Of a DNA stretch of 64,000 bases, positions 35,106-47,920 are shown in pieces (position 1 is the stretch's first letter; each line of letters starts with the position of its first letter). The DNA comes from Manduca sexta (Eukaryota; Arthropoda; Insecta; Lepidoptera; Sphingidae), in contig NC_051129.1 in assembly GCF_014839805.1 (NCBI RefSeq), positions 10,234,920 through 10,298,919 of the forward strand, in the 5' to 3' direction. Both the position numbers and the translations under genes were made by a program. The notes below the pieces were generated by a model that did not search any database, was not told the DNA's origin, and saw only the letters and a list, made by a program, of their open reading frames with translations.

Positions 35106-38064
35106 TTCTCATTCTGATATCAACATTAAAACAATAGGCATCAGACTCAGTTTAAACTGTAAACAATAATATATACCGACAAAGTAATTTCATGTAATGC
35201 CTATAAAAATATAACGAGCGGCTCGTAAATGTTAAAATCGTGCCTCCTCTATCGATGTAAAGGGCCGCGTATAAACTCGTCGAACTGAGAGCCCCCAGCT
35301 TAAGCTTAGTTTAATTTTGTGAACCCATTTTTTGGACCATTACGCGAACCGTAACGGGACGGGCACTGCTTTTTAAACGACTGCCAAATCTGATGGTTTA
35401 ATAAAGTTTCGTTGCTTTATTTGGAGGCCGCTAATCATAATCTTTTGAACTGTTATTGAGCCTAAAAGGATTATACGCGGGAGCGTGTTGTTACGCGACA
35501 GACCTTCGCGTTCGCTTTTGCGAGATTTCCCTTAGGTGTGGCCGTTGAGGTGATATTGCTTTTCGGGTATTTCGGGTGTATTTACATAATGATTATTTAA
35601 AAAAGCAATAACCTTAAAGTGTTGGTGCTTCAGATACATGGTTATTACTTAAGAAATTATGTAAAATTACATTCCGTTTTAGTTTATTTCGAGGGTAAAC
35701 GATATTATGTTTTAAATAAAAGTTAACTTTAATATTAAACGAGCTAGAACAGCAGCACCGTTTTACAAAGGCAACGCCATAGAATTTGCGCGAAAGGCCA
35801 GAAAATCACGAATTCATACTGTTTGTTTATTACGAAGACAGTAAATCTCACCGCGCCGCCGACTCCAGAATGTAAATGCGCGAAATAAAAGCAGTTATAA
35901 CCGTGAACCGGCTCGTATAAATATCTGCGTTCGGTAGGAGACTGGTCATCCATCCGGCGAAAGAATAAAAAGAAGAAATTTTATCGTTTCGTACCGACGA
36001 TCGCCGGGAATTTTTATGTTTCTCATGCGGCCCGCGTAGTGCTCCGCTATGAACAGATTCGTCGCTCCGCAAACTGTCGTAAATCCCTAACATTGTTCTG
36101 ATCCGCTCTCTATAGTTTAATAAAAAAAATATACACACACAAGGAAGGATATACGAGTGTTGCTTGAGACGTGATCCTTTTCAATCGTCCAGTCCCGCGT
36201 GTGTTTCTTTAACGTCTTTCGTCTGCGACAAACGGCAACGTTGTTATCAAGTTAGGTCAATAAAAATGTATTGTACATATGAAAGTGTTTTCGGGTTATG
36301 GCTGCGAGTTTATTTTTATGGTGAACGCAGTTCAGTTCAATAATTGAAAGTATTACCTGATTGATACCACAATGACTAAACAGCGTTAAGTTGTTTTAAA
36401 AAAGGGGATGTTTTGACTTATTTCATAAAACACAGTTTTTATTTATCAGAAATAATTTATTTAATAACCAACAAGCAAGCCGTAACAAACAGATCAAGTA
36501 ATTAAAGTAGGACTTACAAGTCAATACACACACCATTGAAATATGAAGGGAATATATTCATTACCCATAACAAAAAAGGTTTCATTCATAACAGAAAAAT
36601 ACCAAACGACCCTCTCAAAACATAAGTCAAATGCGGAGCAAAAGTTTGCCAATCAATACGTCACGAGGCGACCTCGGCCGATCAGATTCACGAAACATTA
36701 GAAAAACTCACAACCCAAGCGAATGCGGCTTTAAAATCCTCCTCGCAAAGCATATTCGAAACGAACGCTCCTTAAATGAGTCCACGTACCGTCAATTCAC
36801 GTCACACTGGGCTTTATAAAACAAAGATGCGAATTAATGGCTCTCATTCGGAAAGGTCTATTGTGAGAGAACGTCCCCGGGGTGTACCCTTCCATTTGGG
36901 AGAATTGGACGTGCACTAGACCAACGCAGCTTGACACACTCGTGTCTCCGGCAAATCATATTGATAAACGCTAACGAGGGCGCGCCCGCCGCCTTTCGGG
37001 GCTCACCGTACATTGGCCGCGTACCAACAAACGGAATAGATACGGCCGCCGTTTATTAGATTCGTCGCTTTCTTTCTTTACCTTTGACTGCGAGGTTAGT
37101 ATTGTCTTTTCGGGCCGTACGCTTTGACGCCTACTTACCGTTTCGCGATATTGCCAATTGATCTGATAATCGAATATCGCTTCGCGTGACTTTATTGCGT
37201 TTCGATATAATGACGCATGTACACGTGTGCTCGCGAATGAGATGTTACGCGGTTGCGAAAAATGAGCCATAATGCGTAAGGGCAGGGAGGAAAGTGGCGC
37301 GCGTATGGCAAACTAATGCCGTCAAGTCGTAACGTAGAAACGCGATCGCATAAAAGCCGATCGAATGAAGTCGACCCGCGCATACCGTCTGTGTGACAGG
37401 AACACACGTCTGACACATATCGCGAGGGGGTTTACGATTTAACATAAAATATTACAATCGCTCGTAAAACGTTAAAATTCGTCCGGAATACGGTATTAGT
37501 TTGGCAAATCGTGCGTTTAAATTGCCCTCAAACGTTTCTGTATTGGTCTTTGTGTACAAAAATTGCGTAACGTAACAACTGAATTTGATTAACCGATGAA
37601 AATTCCGTGTTGCTCCATGAAATGTTGTAAAAATACGAGCAGTTTTATGTTTTATGTACTCCTAAAATGTTCAGTACATTTCTGTTGAACTTGACTGTGT
37701 AAACAAACTTAACTTGATGTTTCATTGTGAGTTTGGTTTGAATAGATTTCTATTCTTAAAAAGTGCTTATATAGTAGTCCGTCTAGCGCGTAGGCGTTAA
37801 CTGCATCTAAATTAATCCGAGTACTAATATAAACAAGGTGTTTATTTGCGTAGCAGGATGCGCGTAGGTAGGCGTGTATTGTTGTTTGCAATGCATGTAC
37901 TCTAGTGCCGTGGTACACAATGTTTGAACTCAACAAAGTAAACCGCAACGCGCCCGACCGCCATTCATTAGGATAATTGGCAGTCAAACGCATGCATTAA
38001 CTGTCACGAATCAAGATTATTTCGTTCCGGGATTATAATAAAACATGCTGTCTGTAGCGCTATA
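35106..38064. other. unique non-coding DNA, GC-richer at 35.7-36.1 and 37.0-37.4 kb
   Basis: No gene is recognised. Two GC/CpG-richer segments carry several overlapping minus-strand frames of 60-100 codons, without domains and without a consistent frame. They look like the other CpG-rich unique patches of the window. The 36.97-37.03 kb part ('gggcgcgcccgccgcc') is the richest. Confidence 0.5.
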
Positions 38065-38255
38065 AGCGACGATAGTCTAGTTAGGTGTGGATCGCGCTGC
38101 CGAGACGAACATCCGTAGGTTTAAAACCCAAAGGCACACATCTTTCACTTTGTTTTTAAATTATGTGTGAATATTTGTGAATTATAGCTTGCTCTAACGG
38201 TGAAGAAAAAAGACGTGAGGAACCTTGCACACCTGAGAAGTTCTCTATAGGAATT
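38065..38255 (+). mobile_element. tRNA-derived SINE (ATT-tail family), 5' part
   Basis: It begins 'gcgacgatagtctagttagg' (A-box-like), continues 'agacgaacatccgtaggtttaaaaccc' (B-box region) and reaches 'cctgagaagttctctataggaattt', where similarity to 61937-62260 stops. The 3' part and tail are missing. A hAT end follows about 25 bases later, so a later event probably removed the tail. Confidence 0.75.
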
Positions 38256-38281
38256 TGGTGGGATTTAAAATAAAGAATTTT

Positions 38282-38328
38282 AAAAGGGAAGCCGTTTGGA
38301 ATCATGTTGTATGGACGCTTCGCTACTG
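38282..38328. mobile_element. solo hAT right end
   Basis: 'aaaagggaagccg...tatggacgcttcgctactg' matches the right end of the hAT element at 10927-12222, with one change in the terminal repeat. It is followed by 'ttggatac' (38329-38336), which fits the hAT target consensus nTnnnnAn. No left end or second copy of that octamer is found upstream, so the rest of the element is gone. Confidence 0.65.
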
Positions 38329-38336
38329 TTGGATAC

Positions 38337-39875
38337 AAAAAAATCTGTATTAAACCAATAAAAACATTGCAATCCGTCATAACAAAACAATTCACGGGAG
38401 CAATAATTAAACGTGACAAAAGAGAATCAAACTTTACACCGACAATTTAATTTGAAACGCCGCGTGACATCTCCGACGGGGCGTGTCTTTTTTTGAACTA
38501 ACGAAGTCTCTTTGTCGTGAGCCATCAGATCTTATAAATGGGGAAATTTCACAAACATTCAATAAATAAATATCCTGTGCCCATAAACACATTTGAGCCA
38601 ATACTCATCAGAAGGCACGCGGAAAGCGAAACTCGACTCGGCGCCCGTTACAGAAGACCACTCGGCAAAACCTTTTACGTCCGTAATGGATGATCTTTCA
38701 AAAACAAAAAGGGAAGTCAAATGGATATAAAACTTGATAGAACATTACTGTATAAAGTACCTAATGGATTTGAAAGGGAACAAACGTCCCATGGGCATAT
38801 CTTTCTTTTAACGTAAATTGATTGGACTTGTGTCGACGGCGGGCGTTGCTTTCCCGATGTATTGTTACATATGTTGTACGAGTCGGGCCAGAATAAACAA
38901 TGCGTTTAAGTGCTGTTGTGAGAATAAATTACTGTTTAAGTTATACTCAACCCTTCATCTCCCACTCCCCACGGCAATTTTTGTGCGCTCAGTTTTGCAC
39001 AGAATGCACGACGCCAATGCATGGAGGATGCATGGACATTAGTCGTGGGCCGAGGTACACAGTGTAGTGCCCATACCTCGTGGTTGTATAACATGTGTAA
39101 GCCTAAAAGGGCCCGTAAATGGTTACCCTCCGCCTATCTTAGAAACTTCCCATCTTTCTCCCATTTTCTTTCCCACTCTCTATCGGGTTGCGGTTGTAAG
39201 TTGATCCTTTGCATACCATTCGCATGGTAACACCGTCAATAAGAGCAGGTTCCACCCAAAAATAAGAACTTACTCATAATCTTTTCAAGTGTCCTGCCTG
39301 TAAACAAATAAAATAATTGGACACACCTGTGTAAAATGCATTCGAAAAAACTGTTGGACTTGGACAACGTAAATACGACGTTATGCCTACAACCTACGGT
39401 CCAATTTCAGGGATTTACCATTTTTTTATTACAATTGAACACACGAACAAATGCTAATCCTACGGTAAATGCCCATTGCTATAAACACATACAACGCGAT
39501 GCATATCGGATGTGTTAGCGTTCTCTGTAAACGGGAACCACTGCGACTATGGGATTTGATATGCATTGGGATTTAGTCGGGATATGCCACATACACCATG
39601 CCCTGGATTAACATATACGCAATTTTACTCCTTTGTAAATACACAACAGGACAATTTTTATTGAACAGTTTTCAAGCAGGTCGGACAGTGATCAAACCAG
39701 AACTTAAATACGAAATTATAAAGATTCATTCAAAACTATTCCCTTAGTTCTGCTATTATTAAGTATTAATCATTAAATGAAATAAATAAAATAAAATTCC
39801 ATTTTCACTCTTTGCGTGCCGCGCCTAATCTGCACGTTCAATTAGCAACGTTTAGTTTCATATTACTAGAGACAC
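38337..39875. other. non-coding DNA
   Basis: No gene or repeat is recognised. Short frames near 38818-39230 lack domain features. Confidence 0.5.
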
Positions 39876-40090
39876 ATCACGCCTTCATTTCCGAAGGAAT
39901 AGGCAGAGTTGTAATCAGGGTACCAACTTTTCGGCATGTGTGTTCCGTGATGTGACCGGTGAAACCTATCGCCATATCGGGAACTAATTCCAAACTCCAG
40001 ACTGATATTGGACAGAAAAACCCAATCTGAGATTCGAACCCGGGACCTTCAAATGGTGTCGTACCGTGCACAAAATACAACAACGCCACC
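39876..40090 (-). mobile_element. tRNA-derived SINE (Bm1-like family), near full length
   Basis: On the minus strand it opens with 'ggtggcgttgttgta' and carries a good pol III B box, ggttcgaatct (complement at 40030-40040). It continues 'gattgggtttttctgtcca', 'gatatggcgatagg' and ends 'ctgcctattccttcgg' and 'gaaggcgtgatg'. The order matches the copy at 40602-40748 in the same orientation and, inverted, the one at 28031. No clean target duplication was found. Confidence 0.8.
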
Positions 40091-40601
40091 GAATCAATTC
40101 ATATTTGATATTACTAACATAAATTATATTATATTTTTAATGAATGCTTTTGAAATAATATTCAATTAATAGCCAATTGATTATTATTTACTGAGCGGCC
40201 GCAATTTGTATACATGTTAAATAAATGAAATTTTGGTTTATTATCAGGATATCAATATTTTATTGAAGAAATTTTACGAAACACGTATTATATTTCCGTT
40301 TCAGTTGATACAAAATTATAAACATTTATACGCAGTTTATTAACTTTTTTTCATGTTTAATTATAATATTAGTTGGCTAATTAGATTGTTCAAACTATTA
40401 AAAAAAAATTGCGAATCTCAAACCTATGGCCGTGAAAAGTGTGTAGTACATGAGAATTGAGTTCCAGGGCCTATAATTACATACCTTTAGGTCTTAAATG
40501 TTCGTTTTATAAGTTTTTCTTTATTACATTCCCATGCAGTTATCGCTCCAACTCGTGTAAAATTGCATCTTGTACATAGTTAGAATTCTTGATTTTTGCA
40601 T

Positions 40602-40748
40602 ACACATGCCTTTTATTTCCAAGGGATAGGCAGAGGCGCAACTCATGCACCTACTTTCCGCTTTGTGTATTCCGTCCCATGATGTGATAGGGTGCGAGCC
40701 TATCGCCATATCGGACACGATTCCAGACTCCGCGCTTATACTGAGTAG
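40602..40748 (-). mobile_element. tRNA-derived SINE (Bm1-like family), 5'-truncated
   Basis: The minus strand reads 'actcagtataagcgcggagtc', 'tcgtgtccgatatggcgatagg', 'cacatcatgggacggaatacac', 'gcctctgcctatcccttgg' and ends 'aaaaggcatgtg'. The tRNA-like head is missing, as expected after incomplete reverse transcription or later loss. Confidence 0.8.
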
Positions 40749-41703
40749 GTAAATAATTTTTAATAACATTTTTTTTTATAAATATTTATATTTTTTTGTG
40801 TTAAACATAATATTACTTTGTTCGACCCGAGGTTGGTACCCGAGGCTTCGTCACTTCAGTCGCATCGTAATGTAACTAGCTACATTAAAGAAACAGTCTT
40901 AATTTTTAATGGATTGAAAAGTCTTATTTTCTCATAAATTTACTGTTTTCGCTGATTAAAATCTTAACTGCGATCGTCTTAACAACTCTTTGCTGTTTAA
41001 TGCGTATTAAATTAATTCTTGAATTAATAAATATTCCATACCATAATTACGCGAATTTTGAATTCCCGGCACACTATTTCCATGAAATAATATCATCTAT
41101 ATTTTTATACAATTTTAATACTAATTAATATTTAATTTTATGCCATTACTGTTAGGTAAATGTACGATAGCAACTAACGACTGCGCAAATAAACGATGCC
41201 TACAAATATTTGGCACTGGCACGCGATACAATAGTTAGAAAATCAATTGCGTACGACCAGGTGAACTAGTATTTACGTATGGAAATGTAAACAAACCGCT
41301 TGATGAAGGTCGGAGGACCACGATTGGGTCGGCCAAGACAACATTTAATTTCTCATACATTTTTAATTGCCACCATAACAGAGAGGGTGTAAATTGTAGA
41401 ATTAATCGTTTGGTTGCATACAGGAATAAATTGTCCTATAGTTGAAACCAATTAAATATTAACTTATAAGCCAACAATGCAATTTCACTGATAGTATTTA
41501 TTCTTATAAGTTCGTACGAGACTTCTTTGTATTTTTCTGGTTTCTTACCCTTCATAGTCGAATATTTTATTAAATATGTGGTAATGCAAAAAATAATATT
41601 GATGGGGATTAAAAAAGGCAACGACGATGCTTAAGATTACAGAGTCTAAAACTCCTTTATATTTGTTTTTGTGTTCAGGATCGAATATTAATCCACATTA
41701 TAA
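40749..41703. other. non-coding DNA
   Basis: AT-rich with no gene or repeat recognised. Confidence 0.5.
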
Positions 41704-41896
41704 GTAACTTTTGCATGTGGCTCCGCCCGTATGAAAGAGTTTGTCGTGGATAAATATTTTCCCCAGATAAATAGTATAGTATTTAAGAATATGTAGCTTC
41801 CTATTAATAAATAAAATTATTAAAATCGGTTCACAAGTTCCTAAGATTAGCGCGTTCAAACAAACGAACTCTTAATCTTTGTAATATTAGTAAAGA
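41704..41896 (-). mobile_element. non-autonomous Helitron, minus strand, 193 bp
   Basis: On the minus strand the 5' end reads TC followed by 'tttactaatattacaaag', then 'gtttgtttgaacgcgctaatc', a characteristic Helitron start. On the plus strand its right border is GA|T at 41895-41897. The 3' hairpin is decayed ('acgggcggagccacatgc') and the terminal CTAG is mutated. Confidence 0.7.
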
Positions 41897-44800
41897 TTAA
41901 TACGCCCAAATTTCTTCTCACGCAAAATATCTTCTCAAATACGATTGAAACAACTGCACGACACCGTATGTATCAACATGACGCCCGCAATCCGACCGGC
42001 ATAGCTTCATTCCGCAGTTACATCGGATTCATTGGAAGTCTGTAAGGTAACATCGACCGGCCATTCGGCCGTCCATTCCGTTTATGGCCGGCAGTAATGT
42101 GCCACTGTGAGGAGAAAAAAAATCTCACGTATAGTCGGAGCCAGAATGAACCGTAATGGCGGCTTGGGGCTGTTTCATTAAAAACGGGAAAGAGTAAAAT
42201 TGTCGAACAAATAGCTGAATTAAGTAGTGCTAAGTGGGTTGTATTTCCTTTGAGTTTGTGTGGACCGTAATGGTGAGTGTCGTCTCGTGTTTTTTTTATT
42301 TATTTATAATTTATTAATGTTTGAACAACTAATTAAAAAATATGAAAGTATTTTTAAAATAAACTACATCGTATTCATACTTGGAAGTTTATTTAATTCT
42401 AAGAAAATAATTATATTTCGAATGTCCTAAATCTTTGTACAGAGACGTAGCAGCGATAGAAATTATTTTATTTTACACATGGAAAATTAAGAAAAAAAAA
42501 ATACTAACACCTTTAATAAAAATCACATTTCCTGTAATCTCACCATTTTGAAAATTTTAAAAAGGAACCCCATCTGAGTACACATATAATCGTCGTTAAG
42601 CCGCTTCATGCCACGGTTCAAACTACAGCCCCAATGCAATCGTCGATTCAAAAACGAAAACTTTGACATTCACGATTTCCCAACAGAATCAAACAGGCGA
42701 GCAACGGAGTCGGACACTGGGCCAGTATTCAGGCGAACTGACGGGGGGATACGAGACACACCTTGAACAGATTGTTAAGTGGGCCTCATTTATAAAACCG
42801 CTTTGTAATTTTTATATTTAAATTCTATAGTCTCAAGAGTTGATGAAACTTTCAACTAAATATTATCGTTAAAGGTACGGATTAAGCGAAACAAAAAAAT
42901 ATACTTATGAAATGTAATAAAAACATAATATTTAAAGATGTGTTAAATCTAAAGGTAAATGTGTTTCTCTATTTAGATTATTATTTAATGTTTAATTAAT
43001 TTTATTCTACCTAAGAGTGTTTAAATTACAATACCAAAGAGTAAGAATTTATTTATTTGAACGCATTAATATTGTGTTTTAACAAGCCACTGGCTACCGT
43101 ATAAAACGTAAACACTTCAAATCCATTCAGATAATATTAATAACCATATATGTATCCTCATTACCGTAACCTCCGAAATACGAAATGATTTAAATTCCCC
43201 ATAAATACGTTCTGATTACGCGCCTGTCCTCCTAGTTGGCGTCTATTGACCAGTCGTTCGCTTTTATAGCCGATCGTAAAGGGCATCGAGATCCGAAAAA
43301 AAATCAACCCCTCAACGCTGAAGCTCAACATATGTTAATTCAATTGACCATAAGAGATTTCGGAGGAAAAATAAGCCGTAAAGCGCGATATGTTTGTAAT
43401 TTCATATACGGTGAAATTAATTTGACATTTTTAAAAATTAAAATTTATTTAGATATGCAATAAAATTTTAATAGACTCATGTCTGAACTTTATAGATATT
43501 GCAGAAAAACAATATGGAAGTTCTTTGAAACTATGCAGTTTATTTTATTAAAAAAAAAATATTATTCATACGGACACAAAAGTCTTAATTCGATTTGAAA
43601 TTTGAATTTTTTTTAGCTACTTTAGTGGCTGACTGTATAATATTGCTTGTTACAATAATTAAACAAAGCTGGGGTACCCCTAGTATATCGCCTACGATCG
43701 ACTTCCCATCTACTACAACATATTCCCTTTTTCAACAGGCAATCAAAAGCAACGTACATTTAATTCGCATCTTATTCACTGCACGCTCTGTCCAACACAA
43801 AATACCGTACCCGAAATATAATTAAACATGAATGTCGAATCGAAAATTAAGCGAAATACCTCGCCCGTAGCGCCATCAACATGCCGATACATATTTATTT
43901 TCTCGAAAAAATAATTCTCAAACGAGAACATATTCGTTCGGATGACTGTAATTCGCCCATTAAAGGCACAATAAACGCGAATCGACGTCCGGCTGACGGC
44001 TGGCCAGTGGCTTTATAAATCTTTTATGCAATTATCCTTCGCACGATCGTCGACTTTTAGTAATTTCGTTCCGTATAATGGCCATACAATTTGCTTGTAA
44101 TTGACGGGCGTTAATATGGAAAGCCGATAGATAGGGTTATGTCGCTTGTTTCGATTGATTAGAATTTTATGTTTGTTTTTTATCGTACTTATTATAATAT
44201 TATACATGTTGATTGTTTTATGTGTTTCTGGTTAATTGGTGTATGGATTTGTGGAATCACATAAATACTGATTGATATTTATTCGAGCTCGTTGGTTTTA
44301 CGAAGAACCGTGTCGGTGAAAATTGTTTGCACGGTATTGTATAAAAAAGACAATGTATTTATTGTATTTCACGTTCTAACACATAAGTTAAAATACTGGC
44401 GAATTGTTTGAACAAAATTACATCAATTGCATTCATTAATACCGATAAGCTAGTGTATTTATATATGCTTTGTAAAAAACCGACACAATAAATAAATAGA
44501 TCATAAACATGACATTTGCCAATCGGTATTTTGTCCCTTTCACTCTGCAGCCAATTTATGTAGGTAAGAAAGTGACTTAAACCTATTAAAGATGTTTATA
44601 AGGGGGGTTAGTTTGCTTGCCGTTAAATATGACTAACTAGGCTTTATTAAAGACTGCAATCCGTGCGTAAAATATCGCATACAACACGCGAACCAAAGCC
44701 GCACGATAGAAAAGTCTCGCCAAGAAAGTCTGAAACAGCACCGAATACGTCACTGACCTATTTTTTACAAGCATATGAATTTATTTCACATCAAAACCAG

Positions 44801-47658
44801 TATCATAAGTCAATTTGACGTGATAGATCGACCATTTTTATGTCACGATATGAAAATACATTTTATATGGTAGAAATTTTCGTCTTGACTGAGTGCCCAC
44901 TATATCCATCAGATAAAAATTGTATATAAAACGGCAACGAATCCATGACTGAAAATTGACCAATTCAACTGAGCCCCGACAATAACAATAACCATGAGGA
45001 AGCGTTACTAATAATGGTAATATAGTAACAGTAAAATGAACCGTACCCAATGGGTATCATAAAGAGATAGAACAAAACTACCTATCATAACAAACGTAAG
45101 CATGAAATGTTAATTCGCGCGGTAATCACACGGATGGTATAACATAAAAATAACATGAATGGCGCGATAAGGGCGGCCCGAACTATTGAAACCACACCAC
45201 TCCATGGCAACAATAACAAAGGCGAAACGTTACACGAATTCCAGTCACGATCCACTAATCTACGATTGTTACAGATTATTAAGCAACTGTTGGCCGTACA
45301 GTACGGTAACAAAGGTAACAAAGCTCGACTAAAACCGACATGGTAACAAACAATTATACTTTTGGGAATACGCGTTCGGTTTCATGCGGCGGTCGATGTG
45401 ATCGGAACAAGGGAACTATGACGCTTAATATAAACAGTATTATTAACGGGTTTGTAAACTCGATTCCGTTGTGGGTTATTGCAGTGTAAGGGTTGGCGCG
45501 CATTGTCGACTTTTAATCATTTAGAGAATTTATCATCTGCTTAAATAGTATTCGTACGTGTAATTAACACAATTTAAAAGATAGCTTTATGAAGTCTAGA
45601 CAAATAGCTACCGCATTGTGCAGTTAGTGTCCTCTCAGTCAGCATTCTGTTCTATAGGAATTCTAAATGCCTTATTTAAACTATGGCTAATAGTTCGCCG
45701 AATAACTTGGCGAAAAAATATGACTATGAATTATGAACAATGAATAAACCCAAATAAGATGTTTACGCATTCGTATTCATGACTATTCTTCTGTACTCGG
45801 CAAGTATTTAAATCAGAGATAGTTATAAGTGAGTTTATAAACTCTACCTTACTCTGAAAAAAATAATGCCCAAAAATATCCATTTTCAATTCTCAACTCT
45901 TCGGAAACACGACAAATCACAACCGACGAAATTTTATTTTTCATTACCACAAACGAAACTCTTTAATTCGAAAGCCAACTCGCACTCCGCTGGCTTTATG
46001 TAATTTTTTTACGAGACAAAAAACACGCGACGGATCGGCCGCTGGTAAATATATATACGTTTGGCCACAGCTGTACACTGATATTAATTTCGAATCACGT
46101 CCTAGGTTATGAATATTTTTTGCGCGTGCCTTTGATGTTACAGTTCCTGGAAGTTATAGGGTTATTGTAGTTTCATTCTGGAATATTCGGGACGCGCATG
46201 AAGAAAATCCTCTTTTGTTAGTACCCTTTTTTAATAACTTGGATATTTTACGAAATTATTTTGTGTAAGGTAAAATCCTTTTAAAAATATAGGATGGTAA
46301 ATATCAATTTGTCGACATTAAAAGGTCGCAGCTTATTTCTATTTCAAATAAAATAAAATTTGCTGAAGTTCAGAACAGATGAAAGACCATGTTCGGTCTT
46401 AATACTGAGCAAAATCATCAAATAATAACCGAATATTTTTAATCAAGACATATTTAATCACGAATTCAATTCTGTGTTTATCAATAATCATTTCTACCAC
46501 AATAACCAAAGGAAAAACACAAAGAAAACAGTAACAAACTGAAATACATTAATCAGACACTCGAGTACCACTCAATGACAAAGCACACTACAACCAAGGG
46601 ACCGATGCAAATCAACACGATGGCTGTATAAAATCCTTCTTCCATTCATACATGAGCGTGCCGCACGGACGTGTAACTGTTGCCTCTTTCATGTATCATC
46701 CGGGCCCCTCAATTGGTCCGGAACTTCAGACAATTAGACCCTCATTTGTAAGCGGCCCGTGTACACTCGTCTCCAGAAATCGGACACGGATGCCTCAAAA
46801 CGTGTGCCGTGTTTATTCGGCAAACAAATAAACCCGAGTGTATTGGGGCTTAGTGTACAACGTTCGTAACGTCTAGAATTTGTAATTTGTGTGTAATTAA
46901 GTTCAGAACGGGGGTGAAATAATGATGAAGACGATGCTCGTGTAGCGTTGTGTTTTATTTGCGGAATGATTGGTGTATAATTTGAGTTGTTATTGTTTTA
47001 CGATGTACTGACTTCGTATGAAATGCACTGCTTGTTGGTAAAGCAATTTTACATGTTTGTTAAAAATGTTTTAAGGGAAATAGAATTGATATTTTTAATA
47101 CAAATTCCTTTGGCTAGATGCATATTATGTTTCATGTGAATTTCAATTTTCGCTGCATGTATATAACAACACTGAAGAGAATAAAATATAAGGACAGCAA
47201 ATTGGATATAAGGATGTAGTACGGCATGTACGCAATATATTCACGAATAATGAGTGAAGCCACGAAACACGACATTCCAGAACATTCCCGGTCGTTACCC
47301 GCGCACATTACTGTACAAGAAAGCACTCAGCCAAATTGTATGCACGGAACCACGCAACTGATTTTCGCAACACCGCATGCGCTGGTTTAAAAATATTAGC
47401 ATTTTGACATTTAAACTACGTCTTTTAGAATGGCTTCCATCTACTTCCCACATGAATGAGCAATAAAAAAGATTAAAGCAAGATTATATTCTGATAAAGA
47501 AAATGAAAAACCATACTAATAGTTAATGTAAAAAGTAGAAACGATGATAAGCTAAAGCAATTGTTTTGTCTTAGCGTAGCGTCACTTCTGCTTTTTGAAT
47601 TTAAATCCAGGAAAGACTGTTCGTGCAGGCGTAGCGCTAAGCAGTACTTAGTTACAAA
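41897..47658. other. long unique non-coding stretch
   Basis: No gene, RNA gene or recognised repeat over about 5.8 kb. AT-rich sequence alternates with modest GC-richer segments (about 43.86-44.05 kb and 46.60-46.85 kb). Short frames show no domain features. Confidence 0.5.
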
Positions 47659-47920
47659 TCTTACAAAATGCAGAAGTTTGGGAAATATTTGAATGTTTAT
47701 AACAAGCAAACGCAGAAACAACTGAGCGCATTTGGACGAAATTTGGCACACGGGTTGAATATGTCCTGCATTAACACATCGACCACTTTCTATCCCGGTA
47801 ATTTACTCTCATGGGAACTCTTGACTTTTTTAATAGCTGGCGCTAGCATCGTTCTTTATTTTAAGAACTTTTGTAACGAGAAAGACTTCTGACGCGGGTG
47901 AAGCCGCGAGCAAAACCTTG
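47659..47920 (+). mobile_element. non-autonomous Helitron, 262 bp
   Basis: The left border is A|TC with 'ttacaaaatgcagaagtttg'. The interior contains 'ctgagcgcatttggacgaaatttggcac', wording typical of these elements. The right end has 'gacgcgggtgaagccgcgag' and then CTTG followed by T. The same CTTG terminus is seen at 4418-4421. Confidence 0.7.

Noticed and set aside
40030..40040. tRNA gene suggested by a good B box
   Set aside because: The B box belongs to a SINE head; no cloverleaf with paired acceptor and anticodon stems can be drawn.
39860..40116. 'atattacta' flanking the minus-strand SINE as a target duplication
   Set aside because: The right copy lies about 18 bases beyond the SINE border and the left copy several bases before the other border, so it does not abut the element.
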